64,000 nucleotides of DNA from positions 985,001-1,049,000 of the forward strand of contig NZ_CP018799.1 in the NCBI RefSeq assembly GCF_002795805.1. Reading direction: 5' to 3'. Shown in pieces: positions 20,529 through 28,181 of this stretch. The stretch's first letter is position 1. Each line of letters opens with the position of its first letter. The stretch comes from Mariprofundus aestuarium (GTDB lineage: Bacteria; Pseudomonadota; Zetaproteobacteria; Mariprofundales; Mariprofundaceae). The notes below the pieces were generated by a model. The model saw only the letters and a program-made list of their open reading frames with translations. It had not been told where the DNA came from and did no database searches. Position numbers and translations under genes: made by a program.

Positions 20529-21733
20529 CCTCACATGCCGATCATGCGGATCTGATTATTGTTGGTGGCGGTATGGTGGGGCTTGCCCTTGCCTGCGCAC
20601 TGCGCCATTCAGGCCTGCATATTGTGGTGATTGAACGCGGCGAGCCGCCGGTGCGCAAATCACTGGATCGCGACTGCCGTGTCTCTGCCATTGTAATGGG
20701 TAATGTGAAAATCCTGCAGGGGCTCGGCGTCTGGAAATATCTGCAGGAGGATGCCGGCCCCATGCGCAGCATGCGTATCTGGGACAACCAGGAGCAGGGT
20801 GGCATCCGCTTTGATGGCAGCGAGATTGGTGAGGATGTGCTGGGTTGCCTGATTGAGAACTCGGCCACCCAGAAGGCGATGCATAAAGCGATGCTGGAGA
20901 GCGACAATATCGAGTTCTGTTCGCCTGCCGAGATTGTCGAGGTGCAGTGGCTTGAGGAGCATGTACTTGTCAAACTAGCTGATGGGCGTGTGCTGACCAC
21001 GCCGCTGATTGTCGGTGCTGATGGCGGGCGTTCATGGATTCGCGAACAGGCTGGGATTGGTGTCTGGCAGCGCGATTACAAACAGAAGGGGATTGTTGCA
21101 ACTGTGCGTCCTGAGCGCGACCACAATGGTGTCGCTTTCCAGCGTTTCCTGCCGACCGGTCCCTTGGCGATGCTGCCGATGACGGAAGGGCTATGCTCCA
21201 TTGTCTGGAGTGCCGAGAGCAGTGAAGCGGATCGTCTGATGACGATGGATGGGGATGCATTCCTCGATGCGCTGAACCTTACATTCGGCCCTGTATTGGG
21301 GCGTATAACCGAGGCAGGTGAGCGGACGGCGTTCCCTCTGATTGCACGACTTGCCAAACATTTTGTGCGCGATCGCGTGGCACTGATCGGCGATGCGGCG
21401 CACTGCATTCATCCACTTGCGGGGCTTGGTGTGAATCTGGGGCTGCGCGATGCGATGGTGCTGGCTCAGGAGATATCCGATGCAAGACGCTTTGATGAAG
21501 ACTGGGGTAAGATGGATGTGCTGGAGCGCTATATGAAGCTTCGTATGCCGGATGTGCTCTCGGTGATGGGTTCCATGGAGGGGCTGCACCAGATCTTTAC
21601 CGGCACGATTCCGGGGCTGAAAGAGGTTAGAGGGCTCGGCATGCGGTTGATGGGAAACTCCGGTGCGATCAAGCAGCTGCTGATGCGCAACTCCACGGGC
21701 CTGTCGCTGCCTGTTCCCAAACAGATCAGCTAA
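20525..21733 (+). CDS. UbiH/UbiF/VisC-family FAD-dependent monooxygenase, second copy
   Basis: A 402-residue paralogue of the preceding gene with the same motifs: VGGGMVGLALACALR, RDCRVSAI, VGADGGRSWIREQAG and IGDAAHCIHPLAGLGVNLGLRD. Start at ATG 20525, overlapping the previous stop by four bases. The tandem pair suggests two successive ring hydroxylations in quinone synthesis. A TSUP permease follows after 14 bp and may share the transcript. Confidence 0.88.
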   Translation: MTSHADHADLIIVGGGMVGLALACALRHSGLHIVVIERGEPPVRKSLDRDCRVSAIVMGNVKILQGLGVWKYLQEDAGPMRSMRIWDNQEQGGIRFDGSEIGEDVLGCLIENSATQKAMHKAMLESDNIEFCSPAEIVEVQWLEEHVLVKLADGRVLTTPLIVGADGGRSWIREQAGIGVWQRDYKQKGIVATVRPERDHNGVAFQRFLPTGPLAMLPMTEGLCSIVWSAESSEADRLMTMDGDAFLDALNLTFGPVLGRITEAGERTAFPLIARLAKHFVRDRVALIGDAAHCIHPLAGLGVNLGLRDAMVLAQEISDARRFDEDWGKMDVLERYMKLRMPDVLSVMGSMEGLHQIFTGTIPGLKEVRGLGMRLMGNSGAIKQLLMRNSTGLSLPVPKQIS

Positions 21734-21747
21734 TTCCTTAAAACCAC

Positions 21748-22479
21748 ATGGATGACCTGCAAGCATGGCAATATATTGCCACGGCACTGATTTTTGTCTG
21801 GACCGGCTTTGTACGTTCAGGACTTGGATTTGGTGGTGCCGCGCTTGGCTTGCCGCTGCTGTTACTGGTTGTTGATGATGCGTTGATCTGGCTGCCGCTG
21901 ATCGGAATACATCTGCTTTTCTTCTCATCCATCACGGTCAGTTCCCGCATTCATGCGGTCAACTGGCCATACCTGAAAAAGGCACTCGGCATCATGATCA
22001 TACCCATGCTGATCGGCGTGTTTGGGTTGCTGACCCTTCCTCCTGAGTGGGTCGTAGTTTTTGTCTATCTTACCACGCTCTTTTATGCCTTCTGCTACCT
22101 GTTTAAATTCCAGATCAGAGGTGGCAACCCCTGGGTGGATAACACGCTGCTGATCAGCGGCGCCTATGCCGCAGGTGTTTCACTGATTGGCGCTCCATTG
22201 ATTGTTGCGGTATTCGCACGGCACGTGACCATAGAACAGCTGCGCAATACTCTCTTCGTCCTCTGGTTTATACTGGTGGTGATCAAACTCTCGGTGCTGC
22301 TTTGGGCAGGCATCGACTTCTGGTGGTTCCATCACCTCTGGCTGCTGCCCTGCGCCGCCCTTGGCCATATCGTTGGCCTCAAGCTGCACGAACGCCTGAT
22401 GGCAGGCGATTCAGCCACCTTCAAACAGATCATTGGCGGCGCTTTAGTCCTGATCTGTATCGTTGGACTTCTTCGGTAG
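21748..22479 (+). CDS. TSUP (TauE/SafE) family membrane permease
   Basis: A 243-residue polytopic membrane protein with about eight hydrophobic segments. The N-terminal repeat begins FVRSGLGFGGAALGLPLLLL and a second half begins SGAYAAGVSLIGAPLIVAVF, the internal-duplication pattern of the sulfite/sulfonate exporter family (PF01925). Such proteins move small sulfur or carboxylate anions; the substrate here is unknown, although an SQR-like gene elsewhere in the window makes a sulfur compound conceivable. It is 14 bp after the second UbiH-like gene. Confidence 0.85.
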   Translation: MDDLQAWQYIATALIFVWTGFVRSGLGFGGAALGLPLLLLVVDDALIWLPLIGIHLLFFSSITVSSRIHAVNWPYLKKALGIMIIPMLIGVFGLLTLPPEWVVVFVYLTTLFYAFCYLFKFQIRGGNPWVDNTLLISGAYAAGVSLIGAPLIVAVFARHVTIEQLRNTLFVLWFILVVIKLSVLLWAGIDFWWFHHLWLLPCAALGHIVGLKLHERLMAGDSATFKQIIGGALVLICIVGLLR

Positions 22480-22612
22480 ATATGGGAGTGTAATATTCTT
22501 CGTGCGTTCAAAGAAAGGTTAATGGCCTACCAATAAGAATGGATAGTCGTGTAAAGATGGACCTTACCCCTTGAGATATTGCTGTGATTAAATAATGAAG
22601 GTAGGAACCTTA

Positions 22613-22891
22613 ATGCGTAGTGCGATGGCGAAACATATTCTGGTAAAAACAAAGGATGAGGCCGAGCAGCTGAAACAGCGGCTCGCCAGAGGTGAAGATT
22701 TCGGCAAACTGGCGAGAAAGCATTCAACCTGCCCCTCTAAAAAGAGGGATGGCGATCTCGGTGAGATCTATCCCGGCCAGCTGGTAAAGCCGATTGAGGA
22801 TGTTGTTTTCAAGAAACCGCTGCTGAAGGTGCACGGGCCGATCAAGTCAAAATTCGGTTACCATCTTGTGGTTGTCTATTTCAGGAGCTAG
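22613..22891 (+). CDS. ppiC: Parvulin-type peptidyl-prolyl cis-trans isomerase
   Basis: A 92-residue single-domain parvulin, cytoplasmic like Escherichia coli PpiC. Family landmarks are AKHILVKTKDEAEQL, the substrate-pocket segment GEDFGKLARKHSTCPS, GDLGEIYPGQLV, and the terminal FGYHLVVVYF. ATG 22613 is chosen because AGGTAGGA lies nine bases upstream. An earlier in-frame ATG at 22595 exists, but that ribosome site falls inside its reading. A third ATG (22625, MAKHIL) is also possible. Confidence 0.92.
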   Translation: MRSAMAKHILVKTKDEAEQLKQRLARGEDFGKLARKHSTCPSKKRDGDLGEIYPGQLVKPIEDVVFKKPLLKVHGPIKSKFGYHLVVVYFRS

Positions 22892-22892
22892 G

Positions 22893-22964
22893 CCTCTCTG
22901 TGAGAGGTGGCCCTCCGGTATGAACCGGAAGGCCGTCCCCATGCTGTACCACTACAGCCTTTTC
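22893..22964 (+). terminator. Triple-hairpin region after ppiC
   Basis: Three consecutive stems fill the gap between convergent genes: CCTCTC/GAGAGG (22893-22907); an 11-bp stem with one mismatch around ATGA (22909-22934); and GCTGTA/TACAGC (22943-22958) followed by CTTTTC. The last is a plausible weak rho-independent terminator for ppiC. A further GAGAGG at 22965-22970 could pair alternatively with the first CCTCTC. Confidence 0.5.
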
Positions 22965-22981
22965 GAGAGGAGATCAGAAGA

Positions 22982-23545
22982 TCAATAGAAGTGGTACTGC
23001 AGCGATAGGGTGTACATGCTAGCGCTGACACCCTTGTAGTTGGCGGAGCTTGCTCCTTTAGGTTTGCTGTTCAGGTGTGACCATTCGCCGGAGATGCCGA
23101 GGTTGTCCATGGCGCTGTAGGAGAACCCCAGGCCGTAACCAAGGCCACTGCGTATTTTGCTCGAGGAGAGTCCTGCAACAGGGGAGTGGGTGGCGCGGAT
23201 GGTGCCCACACCAATCAGCGCGTAACCGGTGAAATCTTCAGCAATTTTGATCTGCGGCTTCAGGAATGCTGCAGCAAAGTAGTCAATCTTGTTACCCGCA
23301 ATGATAGCCAACTCCTCCTTGGTACTGCCGCTGGTTCCGATGCGAATTTCACCACCAAGAAACTCCGAGAAATTATCTCCAACCTGCAGATAGGTTCCGA
23401 TGGTGCTGGCTTTTTTCGAGATACCGTCGTTGAGGATGAATGAGCCGACGCCGACGCCGACGTAAGGGTCGCTTGCGTGTGCGACAGATGCCATTGAGGT
23501 GATGGCAGCCAAGGCAGCGATAAAGGATGTTACGGTTTTTTTCAT
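22982..23545 (-). CDS. Small outer-membrane beta-barrel protein
   Basis: A 187-residue precursor with a clear signal peptide (MKKTVTSFIAALAAITSMASVAHA) and alternating hydrophobic strands separated by turns. It ends in the aromatic YHFY typical of barrel assembly signals. It resembles the eight-stranded OmpA/opacity-like superfamily (outer membrane protein beta-barrel domain). ATG 23545 is used since GGAG lies six bases upstream; ATG 23557 is part of that site. It is encoded just after the two-component system on the same strand. The function is unknown. Confidence 0.75.
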   Translation of the reverse strand: MKKTVTSFIAALAAITSMASVAHASDPYVGVGVGSFILNDGISKKASTIGTYLQVGDNFSEFLGGEIRIGTSGSTKEELAIIAGNKIDYFAAAFLKPQIKIAEDFTGYALIGVGTIRATHSPVAGLSSSKIRSGLGYGLGFSYSAMDNLGISGEWSHLNSKPKGASSANYKGVSASMYTLSLQYHFY

Positions 23546-23634
23546 TGAGTGCTCCATATTAGATTGATGCCGGTCGGAACGGCGGACGCGATGACGCTAT
23601 GGCGTCAAGCTGAAATGAAACTGAAAGGGGAGGC

Positions 23635-24948
23635 TTACTGTTTTGTGGGTTTCTGGTTGCTTTGAAGCGGCAGTGACAGCTCAACGCGCAGACCGCCAAG
23701 CGTTTCGGATCTACCAGCACTGATTCGGCCACCATAGGTGGTGACGATATCGTTGACGATCGCCAGTCCCAGACCGTGTCCAGGCCTCGATTCATCGCTG
23801 CGCATACCACGCTGCAGCAGCTCCTGCCATGCACCCTCAGCCATTCCGGGTCCATCATCCTCGACGATGAGTTCAAGCTCATGATTCATCCGCAGTGTGC
23901 TGCGGATCTGCTGCCTGGACCATTTACAGGCGTTGTCGAGCAGGTTGCCGATTAGCTCCAGCATATCCTCGCGGTCGGCCGGAAGATGCAGGTTGGACTG
24001 TATTTCTAGTTCGATTTGGAGCTTTTCACCATGCACTTTTTTCAGCATGGCGGCCATATCCCTGAGATCCTGCTCTGGCTCCGGCCAGAAGCCACCGGGA
24101 GCTGAACCGGCCAGCCGTGCACGTGAGAGTTCACGCTCGATCAGTGATTCGATCTTTCCCGCTTGCTCGCCAATCACATCGTTCGCGGAGCCGCTCTCCA
24201 GCGTGCGCCTGATAACCGCAAGCGGTGTCTTCAGGGCATGTGCGAGGTTGCCTGTGGCTGAGCGGGAGCGGGCCAGGCGCTCCTGCATCACCAGCAGCAG
24301 GCGGTTTACCTCCTGCACCAGGGGATTGATCTCACTCGGCAGGTCGAGCTGCAGTTGCTGGCTCTCACCCTGTTCAAGTTGCTGCAACGCCTGCCGCACC
24401 TGGCCGAGCGGTCGCATTGCCCGCCTGATTACCCAGACCTGCAGCCCGAGCAGCGCCAGCAGGGTAAGAAACAGCAGCAACAGCAATCGCTTCTGGTATA
24501 TCCGGGCCTGATGGTAGAGTTCCGACATATCTTCGGCGATGGTTAGGCTTATGGTATTTTCGTTGATGCTGTATTCACGCTTTAGCAGCAGCAGGTGTTG
24601 TCCGTCTGGGCCGGTGATATCGCGGTGAATGCCTGTGTCTAGGTTCTGCAGACTCTGGTCCCATAGTGAGCGTGAACGGATCAACTGATCACCTGCGCGA
24701 ATCTGGAAGTAGTGGCCCGATAGGGGGCGCTCATAGATGGCATCGATCTTGGCAGGGTCGAGCAGCAGCTGATCACCCTGCAGGCGAGTCGCAGCCAATA
24801 CGCTCTCCATATCGTGCTCCATACGGGAGAGGACTGTGTTTTCGCTCAGCGATTCACTTTCAATACCGAAGATGAATGCCAGCAGCAGGAAGAAGAGGGC
24901 CAGACTTGCAGCAAGGCTGAGACTCAGGCGCTGGCTCAGTGATCGCAT
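23635..24948 (-). CDS. Two-component sensor histidine kinase (PhoQ/QseC type)
   Basis: 437 residues: TM1 (LSLAASLALFFLLLAFIFGI), a periplasmic region to about 150, TM2 (LLLLLFLTLLALLGLQVWVI), HAMP, a HisKA motif in NLAHALKTPLAVIRR (phosphoacceptor His), NLLDNACKW, DDGPGMAEG and GHGLGLAIVNDI. It overlaps the response regulator by 13 bp, so the two are a pair. It lies in the same run as PepSY, the haem proteins and b561, which suggests it regulates them. Confidence 0.92.
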   Translation of the reverse strand: MRSLSQRLSLSLAASLALFFLLLAFIFGIESESLSENTVLSRMEHDMESVLAATRLQGDQLLLDPAKIDAIYERPLSGHYFQIRAGDQLIRSRSLWDQSLQNLDTGIHRDITGPDGQHLLLLKREYSINENTISLTIAEDMSELYHQARIYQKRLLLLLFLTLLALLGLQVWVIRRAMRPLGQVRQALQQLEQGESQQLQLDLPSEINPLVQEVNRLLLVMQERLARSRSATGNLAHALKTPLAVIRRTLESGSANDVIGEQAGKIESLIERELSRARLAGSAPGGFWPEPEQDLRDMAAMLKKVHGEKLQIELEIQSNLHLPADREDMLELIGNLLDNACKWSRQQIRSTLRMNHELELIVEDDGPGMAEGAWQELLQRGMRSDESRPGHGLGLAIVNDIVTTYGGRISAGRSETLGGLRVELSLPLQSNQKPTKQ

Positions 24949-25622
24949 ACGCCATCCGGATTGAAGACATACCCCTGTCCACGCCTGGTCAGAATGGCGC
25001 TTTTGCCGAGGCGTTTGCGCAGGCGGCTGATATAGACCTCGATGACATTCGACTCCTTCTCATCATTGTAGTCGTAGACATGTTCAACAAGTTGGCTGGC
25101 GCTGAGGATTTTTCCCGGTTGCAGCATCATGTATTTGAGTAGCCGGAACTCGACACCGGAGAGCTCGATGGTTTTCTCTTGCCCTGCGCAGTGGATGGAG
25201 ACGCGCTGCCTCTCCTCATCAAGCCTGAGCGGGCCTACCTGCAGTTCGCCGCCTGCATGGCCGTGTGCTCTGCGAACCAGCGCCTGCAGGCGCACCAGCA
25301 GCTCCTCGGAGTGAAACGGCTTGGTGAGGTAGTCGTCGGCCCCGGCACGGAACCCGTCCACCTTCTCATGCCAGGCACCGCGCGCAGTCAGTATAAGTAC
25401 CGGAATAGTGATGCCCGAAGAGCGCCACTGCTGCAGCACCTGCATACCACCGAGGCCGGGTAATCCCAGATCCAGGACGATCACATCATAAGGCTCGCTA
25501 CTGCCGAGAAAGGCGGCCTCGGTACCATCTTCGGCAAGGTCAACTGCATAGCCGTGGCTGCGCAGGAAATCGGCCACGGTGGCGGAGAGTGCTGTGTCAT
25601 CTTCAACCAGTAGCAACCGCAT
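24936..25622 (-). CDS. OmpR/PhoP-family response regulator
   Basis: A 228-residue DNA-binding regulator. The receiver (MRLLLVEDDTALSATV, Asp in VIVLDLGLPGLGG, Lys in TKPFHSEELLVR) is joined to a winged-helix Trans_Reg_C domain (LRLDEERQRV; RLLKYMMLQPGKILS; VIEVYISRLRKRLG; TRRGQGYVF). Its ATG shares one base with the PepSY stop (TGATG). It is partner to the overlapping kinase and likely controls the haem-protein operon. Confidence 0.93.
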   Translation of the reverse strand: MRLLLVEDDTALSATVADFLRSHGYAVDLAEDGTEAAFLGSSEPYDVIVLDLGLPGLGGMQVLQQWRSSGITIPVLILTARGAWHEKVDGFRAGADDYLTKPFHSEELLVRLQALVRRAHGHAGGELQVGPLRLDEERQRVSIHCAGQEKTIELSGVEFRLLKYMMLQPGKILSASQLVEHVYDYNDEKESNVIEVYISRLRKRLGKSAILTRRGQGYVFNPDGVCDH

Positions 25623-25927
25623 CAGTCATCTACCTCACTTTCTAGCACGCTGCCGGTGCGGGCATCCACCTTGATTTTGCGCACGCCACTATCCTCGCCG
25701 AGGATTTTTATCTCATAAACAATCAGGCCGTTATCCTCCTCTTCCAGTTCAAGGTCGAGAATCTTGCCGGGGTAGGGGGTGGCGATGATTTCTGCGATGC
25801 GGCTGAGCGGCAATACCTGATGCTCATGCATCAGTCTGTGTGCCCGCTCATGATCCTCCTCATCCCCCCATGCCACTGGAGAGATAGCCGTCAGCGATAG
25901 CAGGAGGAGAACGATTAGCAGGCGCAT
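25622..25927 (-). CDS. PepSY-domain periplasmic protein
   Basis: A 101-residue protein with a signal peptide (MRLLIVLLLLSLTAISPVAWG) and one PepSY domain: a charged His-rich start, then LPLSRIAEII, KILDLELEEED, YEIKILGEDSGVRKIKVDARTG. The final part is the family's beta-strand signature. ATG 25927 is preferred to the adjacent TTG. Such genes are often next to two-component systems and to b-type cytochromes, and may sense or inhibit. It abuts the diheme cytochrome gene. Confidence 0.82.
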   Translation of the reverse strand: MRLLIVLLLLSLTAISPVAWGDEEDHERAHRLMHEHQVLPLSRIAEIIATPYPGKILDLELEEEDNGLIVYEIKILGEDSGVRKIKVDARTGSVLESEVDD

Positions 25928-25930
25928 CAA

Positions 25931-26506
25931 TCAGTCGTCCCAGCGGCCGAAGCCGGGGATAACCACGCTGTGCTCATTGAACGAGCCCTGTGCCGCCTGT
26001 GTGTGGCAGCTCTGGCAGTTGGAGAAGGAGCGTACCTTTGGGTTGTCCCTGACAAGGCGGTTCGGAAGCTCATGGTGTTCGCGGGTGAAAAAACGGGTTT
26101 CGGTAATGCGCAGCGGCGCAGCATCCTCCGGGATTGAGCGCAGGATGCTGTAGCTGAAACGCTGGTTCATGCGGTCTGCAGCATTGTCGCTCAGGTAGGC
26201 GAGAACCTCCTTGCCGGTGGGGGCATCAAGTGCCGCATTGTCGCCAAAGTGATCCTCAAGGCTGCCCATGATTTTCACCCATGAGCGCACTGGCAGGAAG
26301 CCTGGCTGATAGGCAAAGTGGCATGCGCCGCACTCGCTCTCGTAGGCTTTGTTCATCACTGTTGCCACGGATTTGGTTCTCTCACCATAACTCCGATCTT
26401 TGTCACCCCACCAGTCATCGTCGCCAACGGCAACAAAAGAGACCGAAAGGCCTATGCATAGTGCCATGATAGCACCGCCTGTCGCAATTTTTTTATTCAT
26501 ATACAT
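25931..26506 (-). CDS. Diheme cytochrome c (DHC type)
   Basis: A periplasmic electron carrier of 191 residues: signal peptide near residues 1-30, a first haem site CGACH (residues about 56-60), a second CQSCH in FSNCQSCHTQAAQG (about 166-170), and a MNQRFSYS segment between. This layout matches the diheme cytochrome c that reduces SHP in the characterised SHP/DHC/b561 clusters. GAGGAG precedes the ATG. It probably passes electrons from the neighbouring b561 to the SHP protein. Confidence 0.87.
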   Translation of the reverse strand: MYMNKKIATGGAIMALCIGLSVSFVAVGDDDWWGDKDRSYGERTKSVATVMNKAYESECGACHFAYQPGFLPVRSWVKIMGSLEDHFGDNAALDAPTGKEVLAYLSDNAADRMNQRFSYSILRSIPEDAAPLRITETRFFTREHHELPNRLVRDNPKVRSFSNCQSCHTQAAQGSFNEHSVVIPGFGRWDD

Positions 26507-26514
26507 CTCCTCAA

Positions 26515-26910
26515 TTAATAATTTTGAATAAACAGCAGAAGGTCGCCCTTCTCCTGCGCTGTGCAGGCGCGGCCGTAGGTCCAGTTGCAGTTGCGGTTAA
26601 ACCACTTCTCGATTTTCTCAGCATCGGTCAGGCGGTCGGGGTTAACGCGAACCGCCAGTGGCTCGATCAGTTTTCCGGTTTTAATGTGTTTGCCGGTTTG
26701 GGTCAGGTCCGGGCTGTGGCATGAGGCACAACTAACCTGTTGCTCTAAGTTCGCCTGTAGATGCTGCTGTTGCCACCGTATCCGGCCAGCTGCTGCATCG
26801 AACGGGCCGGCGCCTTCACTCCGGTAACCGTTTAACAGATCCTCAACAACATCAGCAGCCATGGCTGGTTGCCCTATCAATAGCAAAAAAATGATTCCGA
26901 TTCGTTTCAT
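26515..26910 (-). CDS. SHP-type monohaem cytochrome c (DUF1924)
   Basis: A 131-residue protein with a signal peptide (MKRIGIIFLLLIGQPAMA), one haem site CASCH (about residues 60-64, VSCASCHSPDLTQTGKH), and a second Cys pair in RNCNWTYGRACTAQEKGD, a region where SHP proteins carry a disulfide and an Asn near the iron. SHP proteins bind oxygen and other small ligands; their physiological role is unsettled. It overlaps b561 by four bases (ATGA). Confidence 0.85.
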   Translation of the reverse strand: MKRIGIIFLLLIGQPAMAADVVEDLLNGYRSEGAGPFDAAAGRIRWQQQHLQANLEQQVSCASCHSPDLTQTGKHIKTGKLIEPLAVRVNPDRLTDAEKIEKWFNRNCNWTYGRACTAQEKGDLLLFIQNY

Positions 26911-27485
26911 TTCTCTCTCTCCTTTCTTGATTTGCGGCCGGTAATCATGGCCAGAGGTAAATTCTGTTTATGTAAAAGGCTTTCAATCAGTACGCCGCCT
27001 ACATGCAGCAGCACAAGCAATACGATGCTGTCGGCGAGCAGGCTGTGAATCTTTGTCATCCATATCTCGCGCTGAAAATCGATTGCGCCTGCCCAGCCGG
27101 CCATAGGTCCGTGACCTGTCTGCAGTGCATAAACCGCTACGCCGCTCAGGCTCAGAAGCAGAAGCAGAAGGAGGAGTGCGACAATCATGAAGCTGCCGGC
27201 GGGGGTGTGCCCCGGATAGCTGTTTTTGCGCAGCTGCCAGAGGCTTTTGAGGTGGGAAAGAAGCAGGCGGGAGGCAAGCGGGAAATCACGGAACAGGGAG
27301 TAGCGCGTGCCGGCAAAGCCCCAGATGATGCGGAAGAAAACCAGGCCGAGAACAGTGCTGCCGCAGAGCAGGTGCAGATAGAGATAGTCATCCTCGAACC
27401 ACCATGCCACTGCAAAGCAGAGCATGAGCAGCGCATGGAAGATACGCACCAGTGGATCCCAGATAATTTGGTTGTTTCTCATCAT
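26907..27485 (-). CDS. Cytochrome b561-family membrane protein
   Basis: A di-haem quinol-oxidising b-type cytochrome (Ni,Fe-hydrogenase cytochrome b/b561 family) of 192 residues with four membrane helices. The expected His ligands lie in VRIFHALLML, LHLLCGS, and the last helix region KIHSLLADSIVLLVLLHVGG. It begins MMRNNQIIWDPLVRIFH, the common N-terminus, so ATG 27485 is used. An upstream GTG at 27566 would add 27 atypical residues. It likely feeds electrons from the quinone pool to DHC and SHP. Confidence 0.87.
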   Translation of the reverse strand: MMRNNQIIWDPLVRIFHALLMLCFAVAWWFEDDYLYLHLLCGSTVLGLVFFRIIWGFAGTRYSLFRDFPLASRLLLSHLKSLWQLRKNSYPGHTPAGSFMIVALLLLLLLLSLSGVAVYALQTGHGPMAGWAGAIDFQREIWMTKIHSLLADSIVLLVLLHVGGVLIESLLHKQNLPLAMITGRKSRKEREK

Positions 27486-27611
27486 GGCCGCAACTTTAGT
27501 GCGGTTATCTGAACTCAAGCTGAAAGCTTCAGGCGTTGCGGTAAAGCGGGGGCTCTTCAGTCGCACAGGCCTATTGTGTAAATGTGCTTTTGGTGGTGTC
27601 AGTTTAGCTTT

Positions 27612-28019
27612 CTATCTATCGTAAACCTTTTTCATGGCTGTTTCGCGAAGCTGTCTGGAAAAATCAGGGTATCTGGCAGACACTTCATCAATCACTTCGC
27701 TTGGAAACAGAATCGCCTCTACATCACTCACCGCAATCACATCGGCAACCGGCGGGCTGATCTTCGACATCGAAACCTCACCGGCGGTGTCACCGGCCTT
27801 CTGCCGATCCACCTCGGTGCCATTGGATACGATTTTCGCCTCACCCAAAGTCAGCAGGAATAGCGACCTGTTTTTGCCATTCTCTTCAATCAGTTTTTCA
27901 CCTGCACTAAATGTTTCAATTCTGCTGTGATCGGCCAGTTGAGCCAGACCTTCTGAGGGAAGGAGGGCAAAGAGCGGATTACCTTTCATCTTTGTTATCG
28001 TGTTTGCCGCATCGCCCAT
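27612..28019 (-). CDS. Stand-alone cyclic-nucleotide-binding-like domain protein
   Basis: A 135-residue protein that is little more than one cNMP-binding beta-barrel (FSAGEKLIEENGKNRSLFLLTLGEAKI; AGEVSMSKISPPVADVIA). It has no DNA-binding or kinase domain. In the phosphate-binding cassette the usual PRxA is PPVA here, so the Arg that contacts the cyclic phosphate is absent and nucleotide binding is doubtful. It is divergent from mutL and downstream of nothing obvious. Role unknown; a regulatory or scaffold role is possible. Confidence 0.72.
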   Translation of the reverse strand: MGDAANTITKMKGNPLFALLPSEGLAQLADHSRIETFSAGEKLIEENGKNRSLFLLTLGEAKIVSNGTEVDRQKAGDTAGEVSMSKISPPVADVIAVSDVEAILFPSEVIDEVSARYPDFSRQLRETAMKKVYDR

Positions 28020-28181
28020 GTCAGACCTCCGGTTTGGAATTGCTACACTCTAGGAGCGGAAGGAATATGTGCACCCTTTGATTGTGAGGGTGGATTGTTG
28101 CGCTTAAAGCTTGCAGATTTACGCCACTTTTCTTGCAAGGAGCTTCATCATCGCTGTTTCTCTTCACCAGACTGCGCTTCT

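Noticed and set aside
22893-22975. Possible minus-strand tRNA (a GGTTCATACC T-loop-like segment and a D-arm-like AGTGGTACA)
   Set aside because: The T-loop base at position 58 is not A, no anticodon arm or acceptor pairing with CCA exists, and the region is better explained by three hairpins.
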